A DNA stretch of 19,809 nt from Saprospiraceae bacterium (GTDB lineage: Bacteria; Bacteroidota; Bacteroidia; Bacteroidales; JAIPBB01), in contig JAIPBB010000055.1 in the NCBI GenBank assembly GCA_021739805.1, forward strand, positions 1 to 19,809. The letters are read 5' to 3'. The stretch's first letter is position 1. Every line of letters starts with the position of its first letter. Shown in pieces: positions 1-6,605 of this stretch. Under the pieces are notes generated by a model. The model was given only the letters and a program-made list of their open reading frames with translations. It did no database searches and had not been told where the DNA came from. The translations under genes and the position numbers were made by a program.

Positions 1-688
1 CGTATTTTGCTGAAGGATTTGTTATTATTTCAATATTCTCTATTGTACTTGCCGGAATTTGTTCCAGAGCATCTGCTCCGCTTAAAACACTTGGCCTTCC
101 ATCAATAAGAACTTTGAAATTAGAGCTACCCCTTAAACTAACATTTCCATCAATATCAACTTGAACAGAAGGAACATTTTCTAAAACTTCAACAGCAGTT
201 CCACTAGCTGAAACAAGGTCTTTGTCAACATTAACAACTTTTTTGTCGATTTTATATTCTACATAAACTTTTTCTGCAACAATTTCGACACCCGATAATT
301 GTTTGTTTGCTTGATCAAGTTTGATAGTTCCTAAATCAATAGATTTTTCTTTTGGATTAATTTTAATATCATTAATTATTGTTTTCTCGTAGCCAATAAA
401 ATCGACCGAAAGATAAAATCGACCAAATGGAAGTTCAGATAATCTGAATTTTCCGTCTGCATCTGAAATAGTTCCGGTTACCATTGATGAATCACGAACA
501 GAGAACAATACAATATTGGCATATTCAACAGCTTTATTTATTTGTTTGTCAAACACAATTCCTGAAATAACTCCTTCTTTAGGCATATTTTTGGGGTCGA
601 AACCTTGTCTTCCACCTTGACCTCCTTGAGAGTAAGAAAGCAAGAAGCTAAAGCATAAAATTGAAATAAAAATAAAAATCTTCTTCAT
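1..688 (-). CDS. TonB-dependent outer-membrane receptor, N-terminal part (partial)
   Basis: This gene starts at the ATG at 688-686 and stays open to the left edge, so only about 229 N-terminal residues are visible. They show a Sec signal peptide (residues 1-20, ending LLSYSQ), a Gly/Gln-rich stretch, a CarboxypepD_reg-like domain (about 40-125, with SGIVFDKQINKAVEYANI and DADGKF), then a TonB plug domain (about 130-229) containing NVPSVQVDIDGNVSLRGS and IENIEIITNPSAKY. That plug signature is typical of the OMP_b-brl_3 type of outer-membrane beta-barrel protein in Bacteroidota, usually about 800 residues and distinct from SusC. Such receptors import ligands across the outer membrane with TonB energy; the ligand cannot be told from this part. 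It lies downstream of the ECF sigma/anti-sigma/Spy-like genes in the same orientation, but a terminator-like hairpin and a possible promoter of its own separate it from them. Confidence 0.9.
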   Translation of the reverse strand, partial: MKKIFIFISILCFSFLLSYSQGGQGGRQGFDPKNMPKEGVISGIVFDKQINKAVEYANIVLFSVRDSSMVTGTISDADGKFRLSELPFGRFYLSVDFIGYEKTIINDIKINPKEKSIDLGTIKLDQANKQLSGVEIVAEKVYVEYKIDKKVVNVDKDLVSASGTAVEVLENVPSVQVDIDGNVSLRGSSNFKVLIDGRPSVLSGADALEQIPASTIENIEIITNPSAKY

Positions 689-709
689 TATGAGTTTTTA
701 ATTGGGGTG

Positions 710-717
710 CAAAAATA
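710..717 (-). promoter_or_regulatory. Candidate -7 box for the TonB-dependent receptor
   Basis: The minus strand reads TATTTTTG, a match to the Bacteroidota -7 element TAnnTTTG, 22 bases before the receptor ATG. No clear TTTG -33 element lies at the usual distance; that position is occupied by the hairpin at 726-762. The call is tentative because the region is AT-rich. Confidence 0.35.
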
Positions 718-725
718 AATAAAAT

Positions 726-762
726 AAACAGGACATTAATCGAATTTCTAATGCCCTGTTTA
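726..762 (-). terminator. Terminator-like hairpin between the Spy-like gene and the receptor gene
   Basis: The arms at 727-738 and 749-761 form a stem of about 13 bp around a loop of about 10 bases. On the plus strand there is one A/C mismatch, but in minus-strand RNA the same pair is G-U, so the stem is continuous in the direction of transcription. It is followed on that strand by a U-rich run with few interruptions. This fits an intrinsic terminator or attenuator after the secreted Spy-like gene and before the receptor. Confidence 0.55.
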
Positions 763-793
763 AAGGAATATAATCATACAGGTTATTTGAATA

Positions 794-1372
794 TTATTTT
801 TTATCATTGTATGGACAATCTCCATGGAATCTACCATAGCCTTTTCCCTGGAAATTACCTTCTCCGCAACCAAAACCATGACCTCTACCTTGTCCGTGAC
901 CAAAACCTTGACCTTTACCAAATCTTGCTGGTCTGGTATCAAATATCAACCTTTGTTCTTCAGTTAATAGATTTCTGATTTCCTGTTGATGGGCAGCTTT
1001 AAGTTTCATCATTTTAGCTTTTACCACAGTTATTTCATCAATAGTTGTATTAACAGCATTCATGTCAACTTTTTCTTTTGTTGTCAGGGTTTTGAGATGT
1101 GCTTGTTTTTCTGTTATTTCGTTTTTAAGCGGTAATATAGCCTTCATTTGCTTTAGACGAAGTTCTTTGATTTTTTTCTGTTGCTCTTCTGTTAAATCAG
1201 GCAGATTCATGCAGTGCTGGCCATTGCCTTTTTGGGCTGTGTTAAATTTTGGTCCGTTTCCATCACATTTTCCTTTTCCTTGTTGTGCGAATGTTAAATT
1301 GCTAAGTCCTAGTGTTAGCATTATTGCAAGTGTTATTGCAATAAAAGTTGATTTTGCATTTTTTGTTTTCAT
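794..1372 (-). CDS. Secreted Spy/CpxP-like periplasmic protein, Gly/His-rich tail
   Basis: The 192-residue product has a signal peptide (cleavage probably after NLTFA, near residue 29). A helical core follows with two LTxxQ-type motifs, LTEEQQ near residue 59 and LTEEQR near 136, which are the hallmark of the Spy/CpxP fold of periplasmic chaperones and metal sensors. The last 45 or so residues are a Gly/His/Arg-rich tail (GKGQGFGHGQGRGHGFGCGE) with Cys and His that could bind metal. The gene lies 18 bp after the membrane-anchored relative at 1391-1921, so they are probably co-transcribed under the ECF sigma factor. Family membership is well supported. Chaperone, metal buffer and stress sensor are all possible roles, and metal binding is inferred from composition only. 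Confidence 0.8.
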   Translation of the reverse strand: MKTKNAKSTFIAITLAIMLTLGLSNLTFAQQGKGKCDGNGPKFNTAQKGNGQHCMNLPDLTEEQQKKIKELRLKQMKAILPLKNEITEKQAHLKTLTTKEKVDMNAVNTTIDEITVVKAKMMKLKAAHQQEIRNLLTEEQRLIFDTRPARFGKGQGFGHGQGRGHGFGCGEGNFQGKGYGRFHGDCPYNDKK

Positions 1373-1390
1373 TTTCTATAATTTAAATTA

Positions 1391-1921
1391 TTATTTAGTT
1401 CTATGATTTCTTCTTTTTGATTGTCTTTGTGCTTTACATTGTTGATGATGATTTTTATTATGAAACATTATATCTTTATAAAATTCATTTAAATTTTCGA
1501 TTTGCTCACCTTGACAAATCTTTCTCAAATCTTTATAATGTTTAATATTATTAGTGTAAAGTTCGACATGGAGTTTCCCAATGTCTTCCAACATTGAATT
1601 GACTATTAATGAATCAGGATTTTCTTTTGTTATTTCATCATATAAAATATTGTGTTTTTCAATAATTATATCTCGTGTTTTCTTTGATTTTTCCATATGA
1701 GTTTTTCTCATTTTATCGAACTGAGACAATTGTTCATCAGTTAAATTTAGTTCTTCTTGAATAAAGCATCTTGGGTTAGTTCGGTTTTCATTTCTGTATT
1801 CATCTCTGTATCTTTCCATTTTTTGATGATGGGAGTAAAAGGTGATTATTGCAGAAATATTAAAAACCAGCAATATTATAAATGCCCAGAGAAAAATGTT
1901 CTTTTTAGTGAAATAGCTCAT
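1391..1921 (-). CDS. Membrane-anchored Spy/CnrX-like periplasmic sensor-type protein
   Basis: The 176-residue product has one N-terminal transmembrane segment (about residues 9-29, IFLWAFIILLVFNISAIITF). A helical periplasmic domain follows, starting with LNLTDEQLSQFDKMRKTHME, which carries the LTxxQ signature of the Spy/CpxP and periplasmic heavy-metal-sensor families. The C-terminus is basic and His-rich (HNKNHHQQ, then a Cys and many Arg/Lys). The start codon is only 2 bp after the anti-sigma stop codon, which implies translational coupling. By analogy with CnrX, which sits next to the anti-sigma CnrY and sigma CnrH, it could be the periplasmic sensor that controls the anti-sigma factor. 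That analogy is inference. Confidence 0.7.
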   Translation of the reverse strand: MSYFTKKNIFLWAFIILLVFNISAIITFYSHHQKMERYRDEYRNENRTNPRCFIQEELNLTDEQLSQFDKMRKTHMEKSKKTRDIIIEKHNILYDEITKENPDSLIVNSMLEDIGKLHVELYTNNIKHYKDLRKICQGEQIENLNEFYKDIMFHNKNHHQQCKAQRQSKRRNHRTK

Positions 1922-1923
1922 GA

Positions 1924-2385
1924 TTATTCGTTTGTTTCGGTTGAGTAAAATGTATTATAACTATCAATATCAAAATATGCGAGGTCAAATTCTTCGGAAT
2001 AGGCAGTAACCTTTTCACTTCTGCTTTCTTCAGAGTTTGTAGTCAGATTGTTTATTGATGAATTGTTGCCAAGATAAATTCCTATATTAATAGATATTAG
2101 TAATAAAAGACCGGCGAAGATGGGTTGTAAAACTTTTTTATAATTAAAGTTTGATTTTTCTTCGTCAGGGTTATTAATTCTTTGTTCTAATCGAGTAAAG
2201 AAATATGGATTTGTTTCTATTTGTTTTTCTGTTTCAACAACTGATAATGTTGCTTTAAGTTCATTATAAATTTTATCGCAGCTCTTGCACTCATTCAAGT
2301 GAGCACGAAGTTCAATCTCTCTTTCTGATGAAAGTTCTTTTTCGATAAGAAAGATTAAGTTTTTATTTGCTTCTTTACAGTTCAT
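1924..2385 (-). CDS. Anti-sigma factor with zf-HC2 zinc-binding domain
   Basis: The 153-residue product begins with a zf-HC2 anti-sigma motif: Cys3, then His29-x3-Cys33-x2-Cys36 (HLNECKSC). This is the zinc-binding domain that grips ECF sigma factors on the cytoplasmic side. A single transmembrane segment follows at about residues 86-105 (LQPIFAGLLLLISINIGIYL), then a short periplasmic tail of about 47 residues that could receive a signal. It lies downstream of the ECF sigma gene in the same orientation, but 311 bp away instead of the usual overlap or few bases. It is followed 2 bp later by the membrane-anchored Spy-like gene, which suggests those two act together. Confidence 0.85.
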   Translation of the reverse strand: MNCKEANKNLIFLIEKELSSEREIELRAHLNECKSCDKIYNELKATLSVVETEKQIETNPYFFTRLEQRINNPDEEKSNFNYKKVLQPIFAGLLLLISINIGIYLGNNSSINNLTTNSEESRSEKVTAYSEEFDLAYFDIDSYNTFYSTETNE

Positions 2386-2450
2386 TTTTTTTGCGATTTA
2401 TTTCTTAGACATTATTTCTTTTTAAAACTTGCGGTTTACTATAAAATTAT

Positions 2451-2634
2451 TTGTCATTCAGTTGTCATTTGCCCTTCGGGCGTCATTCAGTTGTCATTTG
2501 CTTCGCGTCATTCTTTGTCATTTGCCCTTCGGGCGTCATTATTTGTCATTTGTGCTTTGCACGTCATTCGCTTCGCTGTCATTAGGTTGTCATCCATACG
2601 GACAAGTTTTGCTTCGCGTCATTCAGTTGTCATT
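2451..2634. repeat. GTCATT interspersed repeat array with small hairpins, between sigma and anti-sigma genes
   Basis: Thirteen copies of GTCATT (one as GTCATC) are spread through about 180 bp at irregular spacing. They alternate with short self-complementary elements: GCCCTTCGGGC at 2471-2481 and 2524-2534, GTGCTTTGCAC at 2552-2562, and GCTTCGC variants. The TTCG loops would make stable tetraloop hairpins in RNA. No gene is credible here; the open frame across it on the plus strand is a by-product of the repeats. The array fills most of the 311-bp gap at 2386-2696. Confidence 0.8.
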
Positions 2635-2648
2635 CGGTTGTTATAGAA

Positions 2649-2692
2649 AGTCTTCTGACTTCCCGACTTCTGACTTCCGTCTTCCGACTTCA
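2649..2692. repeat. CTTCYGACTTC minisatellite at the 3' end of the sigma gene
   Basis: About four to five imperfect copies of a 9-10 bp unit of the type CTTCTGACTTC / CTTCCGACTTC lie immediately after the sigma factor stop codon at 2697. They are a different unit from the adjacent GTCATT array. Such low-complexity intergenic repeats occur in several Bacteroidota genomes. No function is evident. Confidence 0.7.
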
Positions 2693-2696
2693 AACA

Positions 2697-3266
2697 TCAT
2701 CTATAATAATTCACCAATTTCTTCTGCAAATTCATTTTTGCTCTGTGCATTAATGCTTCTACCGAAGAGAGTGAAATATTCATAACTTCTGCTATTTCTT
2801 TATATGATAAATCATCATACTTATTTAATGTGAAAGCTATTCTTTGATTTTTTGCGAGTGAATTTATTGCATTATGCAAAATTTCTGCTCGTTCATTGTT
2901 TTCAATATTTTGGTCAGCCTGGGAACTTTTTGAATCTGAAATTTCATATTTCTCATTTTTATCATTACCAAAAAAACTATCCAGACTTTTTAGCATAGTA
3001 TTTTTTTTGTTTTTCCTTAAATGGTTAAGCGATTTATTAACTGCAATTCTGTAAAGCCAGGTTGAAAATTTTGAGTCGCTACGAAACTTTGTAATTGATT
3101 GGTAAATTTCAACAAACACATCCTGGGCAATGTCTTCAGCATCTTCCAGATTATGAACGAAACTATTACAGGTCGAAATCACCTTATCCTGATAACTCTC
3201 AACAAGCTCACGAAATGCCTGCTGATTGCCTTCAATAATTTTTGCTATGATTGTTTTTTCGTCCAT
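2697..3266 (-). CDS. RNA polymerase sigma factor, ECF subfamily
   Basis: The product is 189 residues from the preferred ATG at 3266; an upstream in-frame ATG at 3293 would add nine residues with no homology to the usual start. Region 2 (about residues 10-80) is clear: AFRELVESYQDKV, then DAEDIAQDVFVEIYQSITKF and FSTWLYRIAVNKSLNHLRK, the core-binding and -10 recognition helices. A variable charged linker follows, then region 4 (about 130-185), LSYKEIAEVMNISLSSVEALMHRAK, the -35-reading helix-turn-helix. There is no extra C-terminal domain. It directs RNA polymerase to a specific regulon and is presumably held inactive by the zf-HC2 anti-sigma factor downstream. The Spy-like genes are likely targets by position. 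Confidence 0.93.
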   Translation of the reverse strand: MDEKTIIAKIIEGNQQAFRELVESYQDKVISTCNSFVHNLEDAEDIAQDVFVEIYQSITKFRSDSKFSTWLYRIAVNKSLNHLRKNKKNTMLKSLDSFFGNDKNEKYEISDSKSSQADQNIENNERAEILHNAINSLAKNQRIAFTLNKYDDLSYKEIAEVMNISLSSVEALMHRAKMNLQKKLVNYYR

Positions 3267-3337
3267 TAATGAAATTTCAATACTAAGACACAATTTAACA
3301 TTAAAACTTGTGCAGTGATTTAATTTTTAAAGATAAG

Positions 3338-3345
3338 CAAAGATA
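3338..3345 (-). promoter_or_regulatory. Candidate -7 box upstream of the sigma factor gene
   Basis: The minus strand reads TATCTTTG, matching TAnnTTTG, about 72 bases before the chosen ATG. The place where a -33 element should be is taken up by the GGAGT minisatellite, and no TTG lies at the expected spacing, so the promoter is weak or depends on an activator or an alternative sigma factor. Confidence 0.3.
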
Positions 3346-3355
3346 GTAATATTAT

Positions 3356-3425
3356 AAGTGCCTGGAGTTTGGAGTGCCTAGAGTTTGGAGTGTGGAGTTT
3401 GGAGTGCCTGGAGTACTTGGAGTAT
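3356..3425. repeat. GGAGT-rich minisatellite, left copy of an inverted pair
   Basis: Degenerate tandem units such as GTGCCTGGAGTTTGGA, with CCTAGAG and TACTTGGAGT variants, fill about 70 bp between the divergent sigma and MORN-protein genes. The block at 9842-9883 is nearly its reverse complement: after leaving out one 14-bp unit, about 37 bases match with one or two mismatches. Confidence 0.8.
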
Positions 3426-3485
3426 TTATAGAAAACCTGATATTTTGTGTTGTTAAATATGCAAAACCCGTAAAAAACTCTTTTG

Positions 3486-3515
3486 TTGCTTGGTTTAATT
3501 AAATAATTAATTTTG
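3486..3515 (+). promoter_or_regulatory. Promoter of the MORN-variant protein gene
   Basis: TTG at 3486-3488 and TAATTTTG at 3508-3515 are separated by 19 bp, matching the Bacteroidota housekeeping promoter (TTTG or TTG, then TAnnTTTG). The ATG at 3541 lies 25 bases after the -7 element, giving a short leader. Confidence 0.6.
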
Positions 3516-3540
3516 CATTTTTTAATTTTAAATATTGCAC

Positions 3541-4125
3541 ATGAGAATTTTAGTTTTTTCTTTTATAATATTATCCACAATTTATTCCAACGCACAAGTT
3601 GTTCAAATAGCAGATCTTGAAAACAAGAATGATACAATGTACTTGACAGGAGATAGTTCTCCATATTCAGGAATGGCAATTATGAAATATCCCGAAGGCA
3701 ATTTAATGCTTGAAGTTGAATACAAAAATGGTTTGATTGACGGAATGGAAACTAATTGGTACGAGAATGGTCAATTAAAGAGCAGGGCAGAATACAAACA
3801 AGGTAAATATGATGGGAAATTAGAGCATTATTATCCAAACGGTCAAATGAAAAGTATGGAAACCTACAAATCTGATTATAAAAATGGATCAGCAATTCAT
3901 TGGTTTTCTAACGGACATTTAGAATCCCAGGGAAATTATAGTGATTGTCGTGAAATAGGTAAATGGATCTATTATTATGAAAATGGTGTTAAAAAATCAG
4001 AAGGAAATTATTATAATGCCGAAAAAGTTTTCAAATGGACCTACTATAATGAAAGGGGAGAAATTGAAAAAGTTATTGACCACGGACAACATCAGCAAGA
4101 AGTAAGAAATAAGCTTAAGATTTAA
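3541..4125 (+). CDS. Exported MORN-repeat-variant protein (YwqK-like family)
   Basis: The product is 194 residues from the ATG at 3541. A TTG two codons upstream is possible, but the signal peptide MRILVFSFIILSTIYSNAQ starts cleanly at the ATG. The mature part is a series of about five MORN-variant repeats of 20-25 residues with the pattern YxNGQLKSxxxYKxGKxDGxxxxYYxNG (for example NWYENGQLKSRAEYKQGKYD). These are the repeats that cause such proteins to be labelled YwqK-family antitoxins in automatic annotation. That label has little functional meaning in Bacteroidota, and no toxin gene is next to it. Its probable location is the periplasm or outer membrane. The function is unknown. Confidence 0.8.
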   Translation: MRILVFSFIILSTIYSNAQVVQIADLENKNDTMYLTGDSSPYSGMAIMKYPEGNLMLEVEYKNGLIDGMETNWYENGQLKSRAEYKQGKYDGKLEHYYPNGQMKSMETYKSDYKNGSAIHWFSNGHLESQGNYSDCREIGKWIYYYENGVKKSEGNYYNAEKVFKWTYYNERGEIEKVIDHGQHQQEVRNKLKI

Positions 4126-4136
4126 TTAATCTCTTA

Positions 4137-4236
4137 CTATTCAACAACTATCTCATCAGCAAATAACCAGGCTTCACCACCTGCTCCTTCATGCCAATCA
4201 GGGAATATGCTATTATTTAGAAATTTATACCAGTTC
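4137..4236 (-). pseudogene. Remnant 3' end of a glycosidase-type gene (discoidin-like C-terminal module)
   Basis: Read on the minus strand from about 4236, this stretch encodes about 32 residues ending PDWHEGAGGEAWLFADEIVVE before a TAG stop at 4139-4137. It reproduces the last residues of the GH20 enzyme encoded at 6606-8879. Over 63 bases (4140-4202 against 6609-6671) only two differ, and both of these match the 3' end of the GH92 gene instead. Homology ends abruptly upstream, with a stop codon just before NWYKF. It appears to be what is left of a third gene carrying this C-terminal module. Confidence 0.75.
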
Positions 4237-4472
4237 TAAATAACGCTAAAAACTATTATTATAAGATAGTATGAATAAATGTATATAATTACATTAAAAG
4301 AATGTTCATAAATAATTCAATTTTTAGGGTAACCTTTTACAAAAAATTTGGAACATATATATAAAGACAGGAAATTGTGTAGGATATTATAAATTCTTTA
4401 AGAATAAACACAAATGATTGCAAACTTTACAATAATTCTAAGCTGGCTAAGTATATTGCTGGTAGTGTTTGC
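4237..4472. other. AT-rich intergenic stretch without recognisable genes
   Basis: No reading frame, RNA gene or strong hairpin can be supported here. Together with the remnant and the microsatellites on either side it makes up the 554-bp gap between the MORN-variant gene and the PKD/T9SS gene. Confidence 0.6.
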
Positions 4473-4554
<82 letters not shown>

Positions 4555-4646
4555 AACAGATTATCTGATATTTAACCAACTTTTAGCAAGCAAACTTTCT
4601 ATAAAAATAAAGAAGCTAAAAACTAGGATTCTATATAGATTATCAT

Positions 4647-4654
4647 TATATTTG
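4647..4654 (+). promoter_or_regulatory. Candidate -7 box for the PKD/T9SS protein gene
   Basis: TATATTTG matches TAnnTTTG and lies 25 bases upstream of the ATG at 4680, the same spacing as for the MORN-variant gene. No convincing -33 element is present at the expected position (around 4625). Confidence 0.45.
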
Positions 4655-4679
4655 TATGTTTAATTAAATCCATAATAAA

Positions 4680-6599
4680 ATGAAAAAACTCATACCCCTA
4701 ATTTTAATAATATTTCTCAGCACCACCGGCTTTACCCAGCATTATTCAAAATACACCAATCATTGGTATTTTCTACAAAATGCCGGGCTGGATTTTTCAA
4801 ATTACTCTCCAATTGCTGATACAAATGGAGCGATAAATAATTCGGATGTAGGCTATAGTTCAGTTATGTCTGATTATTTTGGGAATCTTTTGTTTTATAG
4901 CGATGGTTATTATGTTTATAATAAAAACCATCAACAAATGCCAAATGGTTTTGGGTTGATAGCCGGCAGTAATATTAATGGGGTTATTAATGTTGGAGGT
5001 AAAAATATTATATTTCCAAAACCGGGAGACTCAACACTATATTATAATTTTCAGCCCACAGGAATTAATTATAATGGAGATACAACTGCATATTATTCAA
5101 TAATTGATATGGATGCAGATAGCGGAAAAGGAGATGTAATATTGAAAAATATTCCTTTTATGACTTCATCAACAATGAAAATGGGAGTTGTTAAACATTC
5201 AAATGGTGAATGTTATTGGCTTATTCTTCATAAACGACATTCGAATGCTTTCCATGCTTATTCCTTTTGTGGTAATACAATGGATTCAATAATTCCTGTT
5301 ATTTCAAATATTGGGCTAGTATATTCAAATAACTTTAGATGTATGGGTGATATTTGTATAAGTCCTGATGGAAAAAAGCTTGCTGTTAATTCTCCAAATT
5401 CGTTATTTAGTTATTTGGATACTATTCGATTAGAATTATTTGATTTTAATGCATCAACAGGAGTTATTAGCAATCAGATAATTATTCCACCCGGCAATTA
5501 TGATGAGTATTCAAATATTGCATTTTCTCCAAATAGTAAATTACTTTATGTTGATAATCATTATTCAGGAAGTTCAGTAATTTATCAGTTTAATTTAGCT
5601 GCCGGCTCTGATTCAGCAATTATTAATTCCAAAACAATAATAGAATATCCCACATCAGGAAGAAATCTTGCTCAAATGCAATTGGGTTTAGATGGGAAAA
5701 TATATGTTAGAAGAAATTATTATTCAACTCTTGCAAATAATCAATATCTTGGAGTAATAAATAATCCAAATGCACTTGGTATGGCATGTAATTATAATGA
5801 TAATGGAATATTTCTGGGCACAGGACATTATTGTGATGGATTACCATTGTTTGTTTCATCATATTTATTACCACCAATGGAGTTTAGCTATACAAATATT
5901 TGTTTAGGCGATAGTGTAAATTTTACTTTATCGGATAGTGTAAGCACAGTTTTTTGGGATTTTGGAGATACTGCAAATATTAATACAAATTATTCATCAC
6001 TTTATGCACCAAAGCATTATTATTCTACACCGGGTACTTATACTGTAACAGCAAAATGCTTGCATTATGGCATGAGAGATACAGCAATACAAATCATAAA
6101 TATTTATCCTTTGCCATCTGTTAATCTTGGGCAGGATACAATAGTTGATAGCACAACGGTTTTAGTTTTAGATGCAGGAGCAAATCATGCATCTTATCAA
6201 TGGTCAACAGGTGATACAACTCAAACCATAACACTTAACGGAGCAAATCTCGGTGTTAATACTTATCAAATATTTGTAGATATAATTGACACAAACGGCT
6301 GCACCGCTAACGATACTATTTTGCTTATTAAAGGCACTGCTGGAATAAATGAAGTTGTGCAAAACTCAATAATATCAATTGTTCCAAATCCTTCAAAAGG
6401 CATTTTCAAAATCTTAACTTCCGGCATAAATAAAGATTTTCAAATTTCAGTATATGATATTCAAGGACAAAAAATCCATAGCCAAGTTGTTAATAAAGAA
6501 AATATTGAAATTGATTTGTCAACTTATCCAAAAGGGGTTTATTTTATTCGGTTATGGAATGATGATTTTGTTAAGACCGAAAAGATTCTATTAGAATAA
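4680..6599 (+). CDS. Secreted PKD-domain protein with type IX secretion sorting domain
   Basis: The 639-residue product has a signal peptide (MKKLIPLILIIFLSTTGFTQ). A large N-terminal region (about 25-400) is rich in short beta motifs such as SPDGKKLAVNSPN and FSPNSKLLYVDN, suggesting a WD40-like or PQQ-like beta-propeller. A PKD domain (about 405-475) contains FWDFGDTANINTNYSSLYAP and YSTPGTYTVTAKC. A beta-sandwich linker follows (LPSVNLGQDT onward), then a type A T9SS C-terminal sorting domain (about 565-639; VPNPSKGIFKI, VYDIQGQKI, YPKGVYFIRL, final KILLE). The protein is therefore exported through T9SS and probably attached to the cell surface or released. The ligand or substrate is unknown and no catalytic motif is visible. 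The microsatellite upstream may make its expression variable. Confidence 0.88.
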   Translation: MKKLIPLILIIFLSTTGFTQHYSKYTNHWYFLQNAGLDFSNYSPIADTNGAINNSDVGYSSVMSDYFGNLLFYSDGYYVYNKNHQQMPNGFGLIAGSNINGVINVGGKNIIFPKPGDSTLYYNFQPTGINYNGDTTAYYSIIDMDADSGKGDVILKNIPFMTSSTMKMGVVKHSNGECYWLILHKRHSNAFHAYSFCGNTMDSIIPVISNIGLVYSNNFRCMGDICISPDGKKLAVNSPNSLFSYLDTIRLELFDFNASTGVISNQIIIPPGNYDEYSNIAFSPNSKLLYVDNHYSGSSVIYQFNLAAGSDSAIINSKTIIEYPTSGRNLAQMQLGLDGKIYVRRNYYSTLANNQYLGVINNPNALGMACNYNDNGIFLGTGHYCDGLPLFVSSYLLPPMEFSYTNICLGDSVNFTLSDSVSTVFWDFGDTANINTNYSSLYAPKHYYSTPGTYTVTAKCLHYGMRDTAIQIINIYPLPSVNLGQDTIVDSTTVLVLDAGANHASYQWSTGDTTQTITLNGANLGVNTYQIFVDIIDTNGCTANDTILLIKGTAGINEVVQNSIISIVPNPSKGIFKILTSGINKDFQISVYDIQGQKIHSQVVNKENIEIDLSTYPKGVYFIRLWNDDFVKTEKILLE

Positions 6600-6605
6600 T
6601 AATCG

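Noticed and set aside
1062..1406. Plus-strand open frame of 114 codons
   Set aside because: It is antisense to the secreted Spy-like gene, whose signal peptide and LTxxQ motifs are convincing.
2429..2785. Plus-strand open frame of 118 codons opposite the sigma gene end
   Set aside because: It is produced by the GTCATT and CTTCYGACTTC repeats and runs into the antisense of the sigma factor gene.
3541..4125. Reading the MORN-variant protein as the antitoxin of a TA pair
   Set aside because: The YwqK-type label comes from the repeats alone. The protein has a signal peptide and no toxin gene is next to it.
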